Shown piece after piece: positions 1 through 5,398 of a stretch of 7,261 bases of DNA. This DNA comes from Bryobacterales bacterium (GTDB lineage Bacteria; Acidobacteriota; Terriglobia; Bryobacterales; Bryobacteraceae). The stretch covers positions 1 through 7,261 of the forward strand of contig PLRZ01000558.1 in the NCBI GenBank assembly GCA_003164075.1, given 5' to 3'. Position numbers and translations under genes: made by a program. The notes beneath the pieces were generated by a model, which saw only the letters and a program-made list of their open reading frames with translations, had not been told where the DNA came from and did no database searches. Position 1 is the first letter of the stretch, and the number at the start of each line of letters is the position of its first letter.

Positions 1-11
1 GCTGCGCTGGG

Positions 12-97
12 GGGGCAGGCGGTGCCGCCTGCCCGCCCGGTCTGAATTAGGCCCGCTGCTCGAATAGGATCGAGCGAAGGCGAGCACCGCCTGCCCC
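12..97. repeat. 86-bp element with 14-bp perfect terminal inverted repeats (REPIN/MITE-like)
   Basis: The outer arms GGGGCAGGCGGTGC (12-25) and GCACCGCCTGCCCC (84-97) are exact reverse complements. The left arm is also half of a second palindrome, a 10-bp perfect inverted repeat (13-22 with 25-34) around a 2-nt centre. The middle holds a further perfect 6-bp hairpin (58-63 with 70-75, 6-nt loop). Short, GC-rich, gene-free elements with inverted ends resemble REP doublets or small non-autonomous elements. No target-site duplication is obvious. The naming is by structure only, and dispersal in the genome cannot be judged from one copy. Confidence 0.5.
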
Positions 98-111
98 ACC
101 TGCGGGCTCAC

Positions 112-225
112 TGCAAATTCTACGACATCGGGAGTTATGAAGGTAAGTACCCCGACTTACAGATGGTGGCTCCGGACGCTAAGTGGACCGAGAAGCGGGA
201 TTTAGCCGCTTCTAACGGAGAATAG
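112..225 (+). pseudogene. Apparent 3' remnant of a plus-strand gene, unrecognised
   Basis: A frame open from 46 to the TAG at 223-225 reads protein-like from about 112 onward, with segments such as CKFYDIGSYEGKYPDLQ and APDAKWTEKRDLAASNGE, a plausible hydrophilic C-terminus. Upstream the frame enters the GC-rich inverted-repeat element at 12-97 and meets a TGA at 43-45, with no credible start. It is therefore at best the last 37 or so codons of a gene whose body is lost or displaced. The stretch from 140 is repeated at 431-516 with two amino-acid changes (P to S, D to G). I do not recognise the family. It could be noncoding repeat sequence that happens to be open. Confidence 0.3.
191..213. 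other. Perfect 8-bp hairpin in repeat unit 1
   Basis: AGAAGCGG (191-198) and CCGCTTCT (206-213) are perfect reverse complements around a 7-nt loop. CTCCG (170-174) and CGGAG (216-220) can close an outer stem. No T-run follows on either strand, so it is not a standard intrinsic terminator. If the plus-strand remnant is coding, the hairpin lies inside its last codons. Confidence 0.45.
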
Positions 226-229
226 TAGA

Positions 230-344
230 TTCACCACAGAGACACAGAGGCACGGAGAAGAATAAGAATGTAGTCCAGTGGCATTGCGGCGCGGCGCCGT
301 CCTCGTGATTTGGAGGTCACAGAGGGAAACAGAGGCCACGGAGA
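230..344. repeat. CACAGAG-type purine-rich repeat pair, unit 1
   Basis: Two related stretches lie here: 230-260, of the form TTCACCACAGAGACACAGAG followed by a GCACGGAGA-type end, and 312-344, with CACAGAGGGAAACAGAGG then CCACGGAGA. They share the CACAGAG, ACAGAGG and CACGGAGA blocks in the same order. From memory, similar CACAGAGACACAGAGG strings occur as dispersed noncoding repeats in several bacterial phyla. No gene is visible between them. Function unknown. Confidence 0.55.
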
Positions 345-481
345 CTCCGGAACCCACTGCGGGTACAGAGTTCGTGACATCTTCAGATTCGCAGGCGCTA
401 ACGGCTCAGTGAGCTATCGAGAAACAAGTAAAGGTAAGTACTCCGACTTACAGATGGTGGCTCCGGGCGCTAAGTGGACCG

Positions 482-504
482 AGAAGCGGGATTTAGCCGC
501 TTCT
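482..504. other. Perfect 8-bp hairpin in repeat unit 2
   Basis: This is the counterpart of the hairpin at 191-213, with stem and loop sequence unchanged although the unit differs elsewhere. It lies about 185 bp downstream of the esterase stop on the minus strand and could be a 3' structure of that transcript. It lacks a U-tract. Confidence 0.4.
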
Positions 505-520
505 AACGGAGAATAGTAGA

Positions 521-635
521 TTCACCACAGAGGCACAGAGACACGGAGAAGAATAAGAATGTAGTCCGGTGGCATTGCGGCGCGGCGCCGTCCTCGTGAT
601 TTGGAGGTCACAGAGGGAAACAGAGGCCACGGAGA
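521..635. repeat. CACAGAG-type purine-rich repeat pair, unit 2
   Basis: This is the copy of 230-344. The first stretch has swapped its two short words (GAGGCACAGAGACACGG here, GAGACACAGAGGCACGG in unit 1) by two reciprocal transitions. The region between the two stretches, including a GCGGCGCGGCGCCG palindrome, is nearly unchanged. Nothing coding is seen. Confidence 0.55.
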
Positions 636-688
636 CCCCGGAACCCACTGCGGGTACGGAGTTCGTGACATCTTCAGATTCGCAGGCG

Positions 689-2263
689 CTAACGGCTCAG
701 TAAGCTATCCAGAAATAAATAGCGGGCCCGGTGCTGGTCGGGTGCGGCATGCGACTCGGCAGCCAGGTGCATCACCGGATAACCGCCTTCCGTGTACATC
801 GGCCAACGCGGTACGCCGCCGCTGTTGGGGTCGCCGGTCTTGGCGAAATTAGTCCAGTAAGTGCCCATCAACTCCGATACCTTGCGGTCTTCCGGACGCC
901 ACGGCAGGGCTCGCGAAGACAGCACTTGAAACACAAATTCGATCTCCGAGGCGTGCGGCGCCGTGGCCTCAGCGCCCTCGGGAGCGCCTGGCGCCAGCGG
1001 CAACGTCTCGTCGAATTCGTAGCGGTAGACCGGGACTTTGGCCGTCTTCGCGTGCATCTCCAGCCATTTCCATGTCGAAAAGGCGATGAAACGGTCGCTC
1101 GCCAGATCCTGCGCCGCGCGCTTCACTTCCGCGTCGCTCGACCCCGCATATAGCCTCGCCATCTGGTCGGCATTGGCGCCGTAGAGGGATTCCAGATGCT
1201 TCCGGAAGTTGGCCGCGGTCGGCGCATCCCGTTCCAGGACGGCGCGAGAATTGGCCTCGTCCAGGTTCCATCCGGCCAGCAGCGGCACCGCCGACTCCTG
1301 CCCCTTGGCGTAAATGGCCGTGACGTCTTCCGGCAGGAAATAGCCGTCGATATTGGGCGCGAAACGAATCTGCTTTTCCTTGAGGGCCGCCTGCAATACT
1401 TCGTCCGCGGATTTGGCGCGCAGTTCCCGCAAGGAATCGGTCCCCAGCGCCGACTTGGCGAACCCGGCATCGGCTTTCTCCGTTTCGGCGTGCGGTTTCA
1501 AGGGCAGGGAAGCGCTCGAGAGGTACGCGCCGCTCTCGCCGATGGCGCGCTGGAACAGTCCCTTCGCCAACGGCGACGCCACTAGCGCACTCACCGAAAA
1601 CGATCCGGCCGATTCGCCGAAGATGGTGACGTTGTCGGGGTCCCCGCCGAACGTGGCGATATTTTTCCTGACCCACTGAAGGGCGGCAAGCTGGTCGAGC
1701 AGGCCATAGTTTCCCGAAGAGTCGCGGCCCGATTCCCTGGCCAACTCGGCGTGGGAGAAGAAGCCGAAAATGCCCAGGCGGTAATTCATGCTGACTACCA
1801 GCACGCCCTTCTTGGACAGGTTCCCGGCGTCCTGGCGAGGCTCGGAAGATGCGCCCGCCTGATATCCTCCGCCGTAAATCCAGACCATCACCGGCAGCTT
1901 CGCCACGGTGGGATTGGCCGGCATCCACAGGTTCAGATACAGGCAATCTTCACTGGGACCGCTATCGTGGAAGATCATGTCCGAGTAGATACTGCCCTGC
2001 ATGCAGCGCGCGCCATACTCGCTGGCCTTGCGGACGCCGGTCCATGCGGCCGGCGGCTGCGGCGCTTTCCAGCGCAACGGGCCCACGGGCGGGGCGGCGA
2101 ACGGGATGCCCTTAAAAGTGCGCACCTTGCCATCGGCGCTGATGACGCCTTCCAACACGCCGTCGGCGGTCTTCAACTGTTCGTAGCGGATCTGTGCGAA
2201 GGCCACGGTCTGGACTCCCATCAGCGTTGCCAACATCCAGCCGGCCGGTCTGCGGAACTGCAT
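689..2263 (-). CDS. Secreted type-B carboxylesterase (alpha/beta hydrolase)
   Basis: This 524-residue protein belongs to the carboxylesterase type B/para-nitrobenzyl esterase family, which hydrolyses carboxylic esters by a Ser-Glu-His triad. Residues 1-23 form a signal peptide (RR near the start, hydrophobic core, AFA before Q24), so export is expected. Visible motifs are the EDCLYLN block (105-111), the oxyanion-hole GGG (131-133), nucleophile S218 in GESAG (216-220), the likely acid E336 in GWNLDEAN, and H437 in PHASEIEFVF. The C-terminus has the usual W-NFAKTGDPN-type segment near 470-480. Length is normal for the family. The ATG is preceded by AGGAGG four bases upstream. It is probably the last gene of a three-gene transcript, 46 bp after the MBL-fold gene. 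The last ten codons and the stop lie inside tandem-repeat unit 2. Substrate cannot be told from sequence. Confidence 0.93.
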   Translation of the reverse strand: MQFRRPAGWMLATLMGVQTVAFAQIRYEQLKTADGVLEGVISADGKVRTFKGIPFAAPPVGPLRWKAPQPPAAWTGVRKASEYGARCMQGSIYSDMIFHDSGPSEDCLYLNLWMPANPTVAKLPVMVWIYGGGYQAGASSEPRQDAGNLSKKGVLVVSMNYRLGIFGFFSHAELARESGRDSSGNYGLLDQLAALQWVRKNIATFGGDPDNVTIFGESAGSFSVSALVASPLAKGLFQRAIGESGAYLSSASLPLKPHAETEKADAGFAKSALGTDSLRELRAKSADEVLQAALKEKQIRFAPNIDGYFLPEDVTAIYAKGQESAVPLLAGWNLDEANSRAVLERDAPTAANFRKHLESLYGANADQMARLYAGSSDAEVKRAAQDLASDRFIAFSTWKWLEMHAKTAKVPVYRYEFDETLPLAPGAPEGAEATAPHASEIEFVFQVLSSRALPWRPEDRKVSELMGTYWTNFAKTGDPNSGGVPRWPMYTEGGYPVMHLAAESHAAPDQHRARYLFLDSLLSR

Positions 2264-2267
2264 GGCG

Positions 2268-2273
2268 CCTCCT
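2268..2273 (-). promoter_or_regulatory. Ribosome binding site of the carboxylesterase gene
   Basis: On the minus strand this reads AGGAGG, a full Shine-Dalgarno match, four bases before the ATG at 2263-2261. It supports the start that yields a complete signal peptide. Confidence 0.75.
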
Positions 2274-2309
2274 GTATCCCTTTACGGATAGCGCATTGCA
2301 CGATTCAGT

Positions 2310-3221
2310 TCAACAGGTGTGAAACTCCTGGCCGATGCGGTGGACCGCGACGCGGTCGGGATGGCGGCCCGCGGCAACGGCCACCCGCTCGATGGGTTCC
2401 AGGTAAGGTTCGCTACTGAGCGCGAAGGTCTGATGGTGCACCGGCAGAAAGAATTCGGCCCCGGCATCCCCGGCCATTTCCCAGGCTTGCTCCGGCGTGC
2501 AATGGTAATGAATCCAGGGATTGTACGCGCCTACCGGCATGATCGCCAGGTCGAAGGGCCGCGAGGAACCGAGTGCGCGGAAAGAATCCGTGGCGGCGGT
2601 GTCGCCTCCGAACAGGACCCGGTAACGGCCGGCGTCGATGGTGTATCCGTTGTAGCCGCGTTGGGTGTCGCTGCGCATGCGCGCACCCCAGTGGTTCACC
2701 TGGAAGGCGCGGATCTCGAGCGGGCCGACTCGGATGCGCTCGCCCCAGGCGAGTTCGCGTACCGCTGCATAGCGCTTGACACGCAGCAGATCGGCGGTCT
2801 TGGCGGCGGTGACGACGGTGGTCCCGCGGTTTTCGAGCGCGCGCAGGCTGGGGGTGTCGAAATGGTCGAAATGGGCGTGGGAGAGCAGTACGAGATCGAT
2901 CTTGGGCAGGTCGGCGATGGCCAGCGCGGGCGCGACCAGGCGCTTGACGCCCAGCGTGACGAGTCTGAAATTCAAGCCGGCGCGGTCGCTGAAGACGGGA
3001 TCGGTGAGGATGGTAGTGCCGTCGATCTTCAGCAGCACGGTGCTATGGCCGAGCCATGCGGCGTGGATTCCGCGATCGGTCCAAAGGCTCGGGTTGGGAC
3101 GTGCGGGCGCGCGGCGGATCTCGCGCTTGCGATCTTCGGAGTACCGCTTCCAGAATTGGGGAGCCATGCGATACGCCCAAGTCAACGCTCCGGCATTGCC
3201 CAGCAGGGCCGTAGGATTCAT
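2310..3221 (-). CDS. MBL-fold metallohydrolase (NAPE-PLD/Lactamase_B_2 type)
   Basis: This 303-residue protein is a metallo-beta-lactamase-fold hydrolase, closest in style to the NAPE-PLD-like branch, whose characterised members cleave phosphodiesters. The domain starts near residue 54 (AAWLGHSTVLLKIDG, then TILTDPVFSDRA). Metal ligands are visible: HAHFDH (H115, H117, D119, H120), H177 in VNHWGAR, D207 in GGDTA, and a histidine pair at 262-263 in PVHHQTFAL. IMPVGAYNPW (227-236) is also typical of this branch. There is no signal peptide or membrane segment, so it is probably cytoplasmic. It starts 38 bp after the aldo/keto reductase stop and ends 46 bp before the esterase. No clear Shine-Dalgarno precedes the ATG; M19 is an alternative start but also lacks one. 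The substrate is unknown, since the fold covers many hydrolases. Confidence 0.88.
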   Translation of the reverse strand: MNPTALLGNAGALTWAYRMAPQFWKRYSEDRKREIRRAPARPNPSLWTDRGIHAAWLGHSTVLLKIDGTTILTDPVFSDRAGLNFRLVTLGVKRLVAPALAIADLPKIDLVLLSHAHFDHFDTPSLRALENRGTTVVTAAKTADLLRVKRYAAVRELAWGERIRVGPLEIRAFQVNHWGARMRSDTQRGYNGYTIDAGRYRVLFGGDTAATDSFRALGSSRPFDLAIMPVGAYNPWIHYHCTPEQAWEMAGDAGAEFFLPVHHQTFALSSEPYLEPIERVAVAAGRHPDRVAVHRIGQEFHTC

Positions 3222-3259
3222 CTACTATTAAGGATGCCGCCCCGCGCCAAAGGGTTGCG

Positions 3260-4159
3260 TCAGGCGACGAGAGTGTCGATCTCCCGCAACTCTTCGGGAC
3301 TCAGCTTCCATAACGCGGCCGTGGCGTTGGCTTTCACCTGCTCCGGCGAGGTTGCCCCGGCGATCACGGATGCCACCGCGGGCTGTGCGGCCAGCCACGA
3401 GAATGCCAGTTCCAACAGCGAATGTCCGCGCCCTTCGGCGAACTGGATGAGACGTTCCACCTTGTCGAGGTTCTCATCGGTGAAGACTTTCGGTCCCCAT
3501 CCGGCGTCGCCACGGCTGCCCTTGGGTAGTGGCTGGCCCTTGCGGTATTTGCCGGTGAGCAGGCCGCTGGCCAGCGGGAAGTACGGCAGGAAGGCCAGGC
3601 CCAGGCGGCTGCATTCGGGGAGCACTTCGGCCTCCGGTTCGCGATGGAACAGGCTGTACTGGTTTTGGACGCTGACGAAACGCCCACCCGCTTCGCGGAT
3701 CTGCGCGGCGGAGAAATTGGAGCAGCCGATCTCGCGCACTTTGCCCGCATGCACCAGTTCGTCGAGCGCTCCCAGGGTGTCGGCGATGGGCGTGTTGGGA
3801 TCGGGCTGATGGATCTGGTAAAGATCGATGTAGTCCGTGCCCAGGCGTCGCAGGCTATCCTCGGCGGCCCGGCGGACGTACTCCGGGCGCGCGCCGTGGC
3901 GCGTCTCGTCCAACTTCATGCCGAATTTGGTGGCGATCACGACTTCCAGTCGCCGGCCGGCGAGCGCGCGGCCCAGGTACTCCTCGCTGTTGCCGGTATC
4001 GTAGAGGTCGGCGGTATCGAAGAAATTAATGCCGGAATCGAGTGCGGCGTCCACTACGCGGCGGGAGTGTGCCTCATTGATGCGCCATCCGAAATTATTG
4101 CAGCCTAAACCGGTGAGGGAAACTTCCAGGGATCCGATTTTGCGGCGTTGTGCTTGCAT
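3260..4159 (-). CDS. Aldo/keto reductase family oxidoreductase
   Basis: This 299-residue, single-domain (beta/alpha)8 NAD(P)H-dependent reductase of the aldo/keto reductase superfamily reduces carbonyls to alcohols or oxidises sugars. The catalytic tetrad is complete: D48 and Y53 in FDTADLY, K78 in ATKFG, and H117 in YQIHQPD. Other marks are GCSNF (145-149) and QNQYSL (165-170), the LPYFPLASGLLTGKY segment (191-205), and the cofactor-phosphate loop GATSPEQVKAN (268-278). It resembles the YajO/Tas-type branch rather than the classical aldose reductases. There is no signal peptide. It is first in the minus-strand cluster with the MBL-fold hydrolase and the esterase. Its upstream region is shared with the divergent DGHHR gene. 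No good Shine-Dalgarno is seen before the ATG. The physiological substrate is unknown. Confidence 0.93.
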   Translation of the reverse strand: MQAQRRKIGSLEVSLTGLGCNNFGWRINEAHSRRVVDAALDSGINFFDTADLYDTGNSEEYLGRALAGRRLEVVIATKFGMKLDETRHGARPEYVRRAAEDSLRRLGTDYIDLYQIHQPDPNTPIADTLGALDELVHAGKVREIGCSNFSAAQIREAGGRFVSVQNQYSLFHREPEAEVLPECSRLGLAFLPYFPLASGLLTGKYRKGQPLPKGSRGDAGWGPKVFTDENLDKVERLIQFAEGRGHSLLELAFSWLAAQPAVASVIAGATSPEQVKANATAALWKLSPEELREIDTLVA

Positions 4160-4214
4160 GACAAAATAGATGCGCCGAAGGGCGGATGGATTCCGGGCTA
4201 TTTCGGGGACAGGC

Positions 4215-4289
4215 TACATAACCTCGAAATTACGCCAAGACGGTCCGCCGGCGAGGTTCGCGACCGTACGTTCATTTCGAGGCTATGTA
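4215..4289. repeat. 75-nt imperfect inverted repeat in the divergent intergenic region
   Basis: TACATAACCTCGAAAT (4215-4230) pairs with ATTTCGAGGCTATGTA (4274-4289) at 15 of 16 positions. Inside, ACGGTC (4240-4245) pairs with GACCGT (4262-4267) around a GC-rich loop that includes the GCCGGC palindrome. The result is a two-step hairpin. It sits between the start of the minus-strand aldo/keto reductase (4159) and the plus-strand DGHHR gene (4363). It lacks a T-run, and the ends do not match integron attC consensus. It could be an operator, a small-element remnant or a structured leader. Confidence 0.6.
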
Positions 4290-4323
4290 CCCATCTTGAC
4301 CAATTCCCTGGATAGTCGAAGCC

Positions 4324-4332
4324 TGCTATCAT
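4324..4332 (+). promoter_or_regulatory. Possible extended -10 promoter for the DGHHR/phosphatase cassette
   Basis: TGCTATCAT fits an extended -10 (TGnTATAAT) with one mismatch. A transcript would start near 4339-4340 and give a leader of about 23 nt before the ATG at 4363. A TTGACC at 4296-4301 is 25 bp away, too far for a standard -35. This is suggestive only. Confidence 0.3.
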
Positions 4333-4362
4333 CTGGATTCCTTGCCATCTGTGCGCAACGAA

Positions 4363-4611
4363 ATGCAACGGAAGCTCCAGTTTCTCCACGGCGGAAACCT
4401 GCTGAACGCAGTCAAGCTCTCGTTGTTCCGGCGCCTCTCAACTGACGAGATCAAAGCTTCACTGCGGCCGGGAGAGCCGGGTTGCCTAAAGGCAAGGCCC
4501 GATGGGACAGTCCTTGATGGACACCATCGCCTTTCAATCTTGATGGAACGGGGCGAAAACGTCGATCGCCTGCCAAGAGAGATAATAGAGAAGGGGGATT
4601 ATGCAAGCTGA
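4363..4611 (+). CDS. Small DGHHR protein, ParB/sulfiredoxin-like fold (putative)
   Basis: From the ATG at 4363 the product has 82 residues. In-frame GTG (4351) and TTG (4342) starts would add 4 or 7 residues; none has a convincing Shine-Dalgarno, and ATG is preferred because homologues as I remember them begin just before the LQFLHGGNL-type segment. The centre reads LRPGEPGCLKARPDG (34-48), then TVLDGHHRLSILMERG with DGHHR at 52-56, then LPREII (70-75). DGHHR-like motifs mark the ParB/sulfiredoxin superfamily, which includes nucleases, CTP-binding ParB and ATP/ADP-using serine kinases. The protein is shorter than a full ParB N-domain and has no DNA-binding helix-turn-helix visible. It overlaps the phosphatase gene by 11 bp, so the two are probably co-translated. 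Function is not established. Confidence 0.75.
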   Translation: MQRKLQFLHGGNLLNAVKLSLFRRLSTDEIKASLRPGEPGCLKARPDGTVLDGHHRLSILMERGENVDRLPREIIEKGDYAS

Positions 4612-5128
4612 TCTGTTCTGGATCCCCGGTCCGTGGCTCGGCCACTTGGCCATCGTGGCCCGACCGAGGGGCGGGGACTGGCTCGATGACGAAGCCAGCG
4701 CGTGGCGGCAGGCCGGCATTGATTTCGTCCTCTCACTGCTAGAAGACAACGAGGCTACTCCGTTGGGCTTGGGCGATGAGCGTCAGGCAGCGGAGAACCA
4801 GGGCATCGGCTTCATGTCTTTTCCGATACCCGACCGCGGTATCCCTGCATCCAGGGAAGCGGCGATGTTGGCAGTCGAACGTGTCGCAACGCAACTTGAT
4901 GCGGGTAAGAACGTTGCTTTGCATTGCCGTCAAAGCGTGGGCCGGGCCGGTTTGATCGCAACCGCCCTGCTGGTGAACTCGGGGATCAAAACGGACGAAG
5001 CAATACAGATCGTCAGTTCGGCACGCGGTGTTTCTGTTCCCGAAACGAGAGAACAGCGTGCGTGGCTCGAACAGTTGCCATCTCGCGTCCCGGTCACGAA
5101 TGAAACCGGACTCGAATCGGTCGCCTGA
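4601..5128 (+). CDS. Cysteine-dependent protein phosphatase, dual-specificity/tyrosine type
   Basis: This 175-residue single-domain protein carries the HCX5R signature of protein tyrosine phosphatases as HCRQSVGR (108-115), with nucleophile C109 and phosphate-binding R115. D78 in FPIPDRG is the likely general acid, corresponding to the WPD loop. The N-terminus (FWIPGPWLGHLAIVARPRGGDWL) and the PETREQRAW stretch (147-155) are typical of a bacterial family of stand-alone phosphatases, from memory of that group. There is no signal peptide or membrane segment, so it is cytoplasmic. The ATG lies three bases after an AAGGGGG-type ribosome site and inside the last codons of the DGHHR gene (11-bp overlap). 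The likely reaction is removal of phosphate from tyrosine or serine/threonine of proteins. A small-molecule substrate is not excluded. Confidence 0.88.
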   Translation: MQADLFWIPGPWLGHLAIVARPRGGDWLDDEASAWRQAGIDFVLSLLEDNEATPLGLGDERQAAENQGIGFMSFPIPDRGIPASREAAMLAVERVATQLDAGKNVALHCRQSVGRAGLIATALLVNSGIKTDEAIQIVSSARGVSVPETREQRAWLEQLPSRVPVTNETGLESVA

Positions 5129-5354
5129 AACTCGTACAGTACCGGCTTCGAGCCCCGTCGTCCCCGCCATTCCTTTCAATCACTTCGAAGCCTTGGGGTG
5201 AAGCGATTTTCGCCTCCTTTCACGGGTGCCACAGTAGCTGCTACAGTTTCCCTCCTAAGCCCCTGATATGCGTCCACTTCGCCGGCTTGGCTGAACCCTC
5301 GGACGCAATGCGACGGAATGCGACAGACTCAATGGAAATAGTCGCTCCCCACCC

Positions 5355-5363
5355 TGCTAGAAT
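5355..5363 (+). promoter_or_regulatory. Possible carAB promoter, extended -10
   Basis: TGCTAGAAT matches the extended -10 pattern TGnTATAAT at all but one fixed position. No good -35 lies at the normal spacing. Transcription would begin near 5370, giving a leader of about 30 nt to the carA start. Confidence 0.35.
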
Positions 5364-5381
5364 GAAAGTTATCCACTCCCT

Positions 5382-5387
5382 GGGAGG
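5382..5387 (+). promoter_or_regulatory. Ribosome binding site supporting the TTG start of carA
   Basis: GGGAGG lies 11 bases before the TTG at 5399-5401, slightly longer than the usual spacing. No other start codon fits both this site and the conserved CarA N-terminus. Confidence 0.6.
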
Positions 5388-5398
5388 AACAGCTTAAA

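Larger units (their letters stand above)
140..430. repeat. 291-bp tandem repeat, unit 1
   Basis: This unit aligns without gaps to 431-721. By eye there are 11 differences in 291 positions (about 96% identity), ten of them transitions. In order on the plus strand it holds the tail of a presumed plus-strand gene (to 225), a CACAGAG-rich noncoding centre, and a minus-strand copy of the esterase 3' end (398-430) encoding YLFLDSSLSR and a TAG stop. The period is a multiple of three, so frames are kept across the junction. The unit is not intact coding sequence. Confidence 0.9.
431..721. repeat. 291-bp tandem repeat, unit 2 (overlaps the esterase 3' end)
   Basis: This is the second, directly adjacent copy of the unit at 140-430. 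Its right end (689-721) is the functional 3' end of the minus-strand carboxylesterase gene, encoding YLFLDSLLSR and the TAG stop. Similarity to unit 1 ends at about 721, where esterase sequence continues with no counterpart in unit 1. The short open frames at 310-516 and 601-852 arise from this repetition, use TTG starts, and are not credible genes. Confidence 0.9.
5129..5398. other. 270-bp noncoding region upstream of carA
   Basis: No credible gene or tRNA is seen on either strand. It contains a small imperfect hairpin (5198-5223: GTGAAGCGA with TCGC and TTCAC, bulged), a near-palindrome GTAGCTGCTAC in the CACAGTAGCTGCTACAG segment, and a directly repeated AATGCGAC at 5307-5314 and 5317-5324 (10-bp period). 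A weak 4-bp GGCT/AGCC hairpin follows the phosphatase stop without a T-run, so no intrinsic terminator is called. The right end carries the likely carA promoter and ribosome site. No pyrimidine attenuator or recognised riboswitch was found. Confidence 0.6.

Noticed and set aside
140..721. CRISPR array
   Set aside because: There are only two 291-bp units with no spacers and no cas genes.
310..852. Two repeat-derived plus-strand open frames (310-516 and 601-852)
   Set aside because: They start at TTG within the CACAGAG-rich repeat, duplicate each other because the period is a multiple of three, and the second runs antisense through the esterase end. No ribosome site or domain supports them.
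969..1946. 325-codon minus-strand frame inside the esterase gene
   Set aside because: It is an arginine- and glycine-rich shadow in another frame of the same strand, while the esterase frame holds the full Ser-Glu-His triad.
2319..3809. Long 496-codon plus-strand open frame
   Set aside because: It lies antisense across the MBL-fold hydrolase and aldo/keto reductase genes, both of which have complete catalytic motifs. Long antisense frames are common in GC-rich genes.
4215..4289. Integron attC site
   Set aside because: The arms lack the conserved GTTRRRY/RYYYAAC ends and no integrase gene is in view.
4296..4332. Classical -35/-10 promoter pair TTGACC and TATCAT
   Set aside because: The spacing is 25 bp, far from the usual 16-18, so only the extended -10 is proposed.
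5307..5324. AATGCGAC direct repeat as a regulator-binding site or recombination site
   Set aside because: It is an 8-bp word repeated once at a 10-bp period. No matching regulator or integrase is present, and chance is a sufficient explanation.
5362..5397. 11-residue leader peptide upstream of carA
   Set aside because: The ATG overlaps the best -10 candidate and has no Shine-Dalgarno, and the peptide lacks runs of arginine or other codons expected of an attenuator. It is kept only as a side remark in the carA finding.
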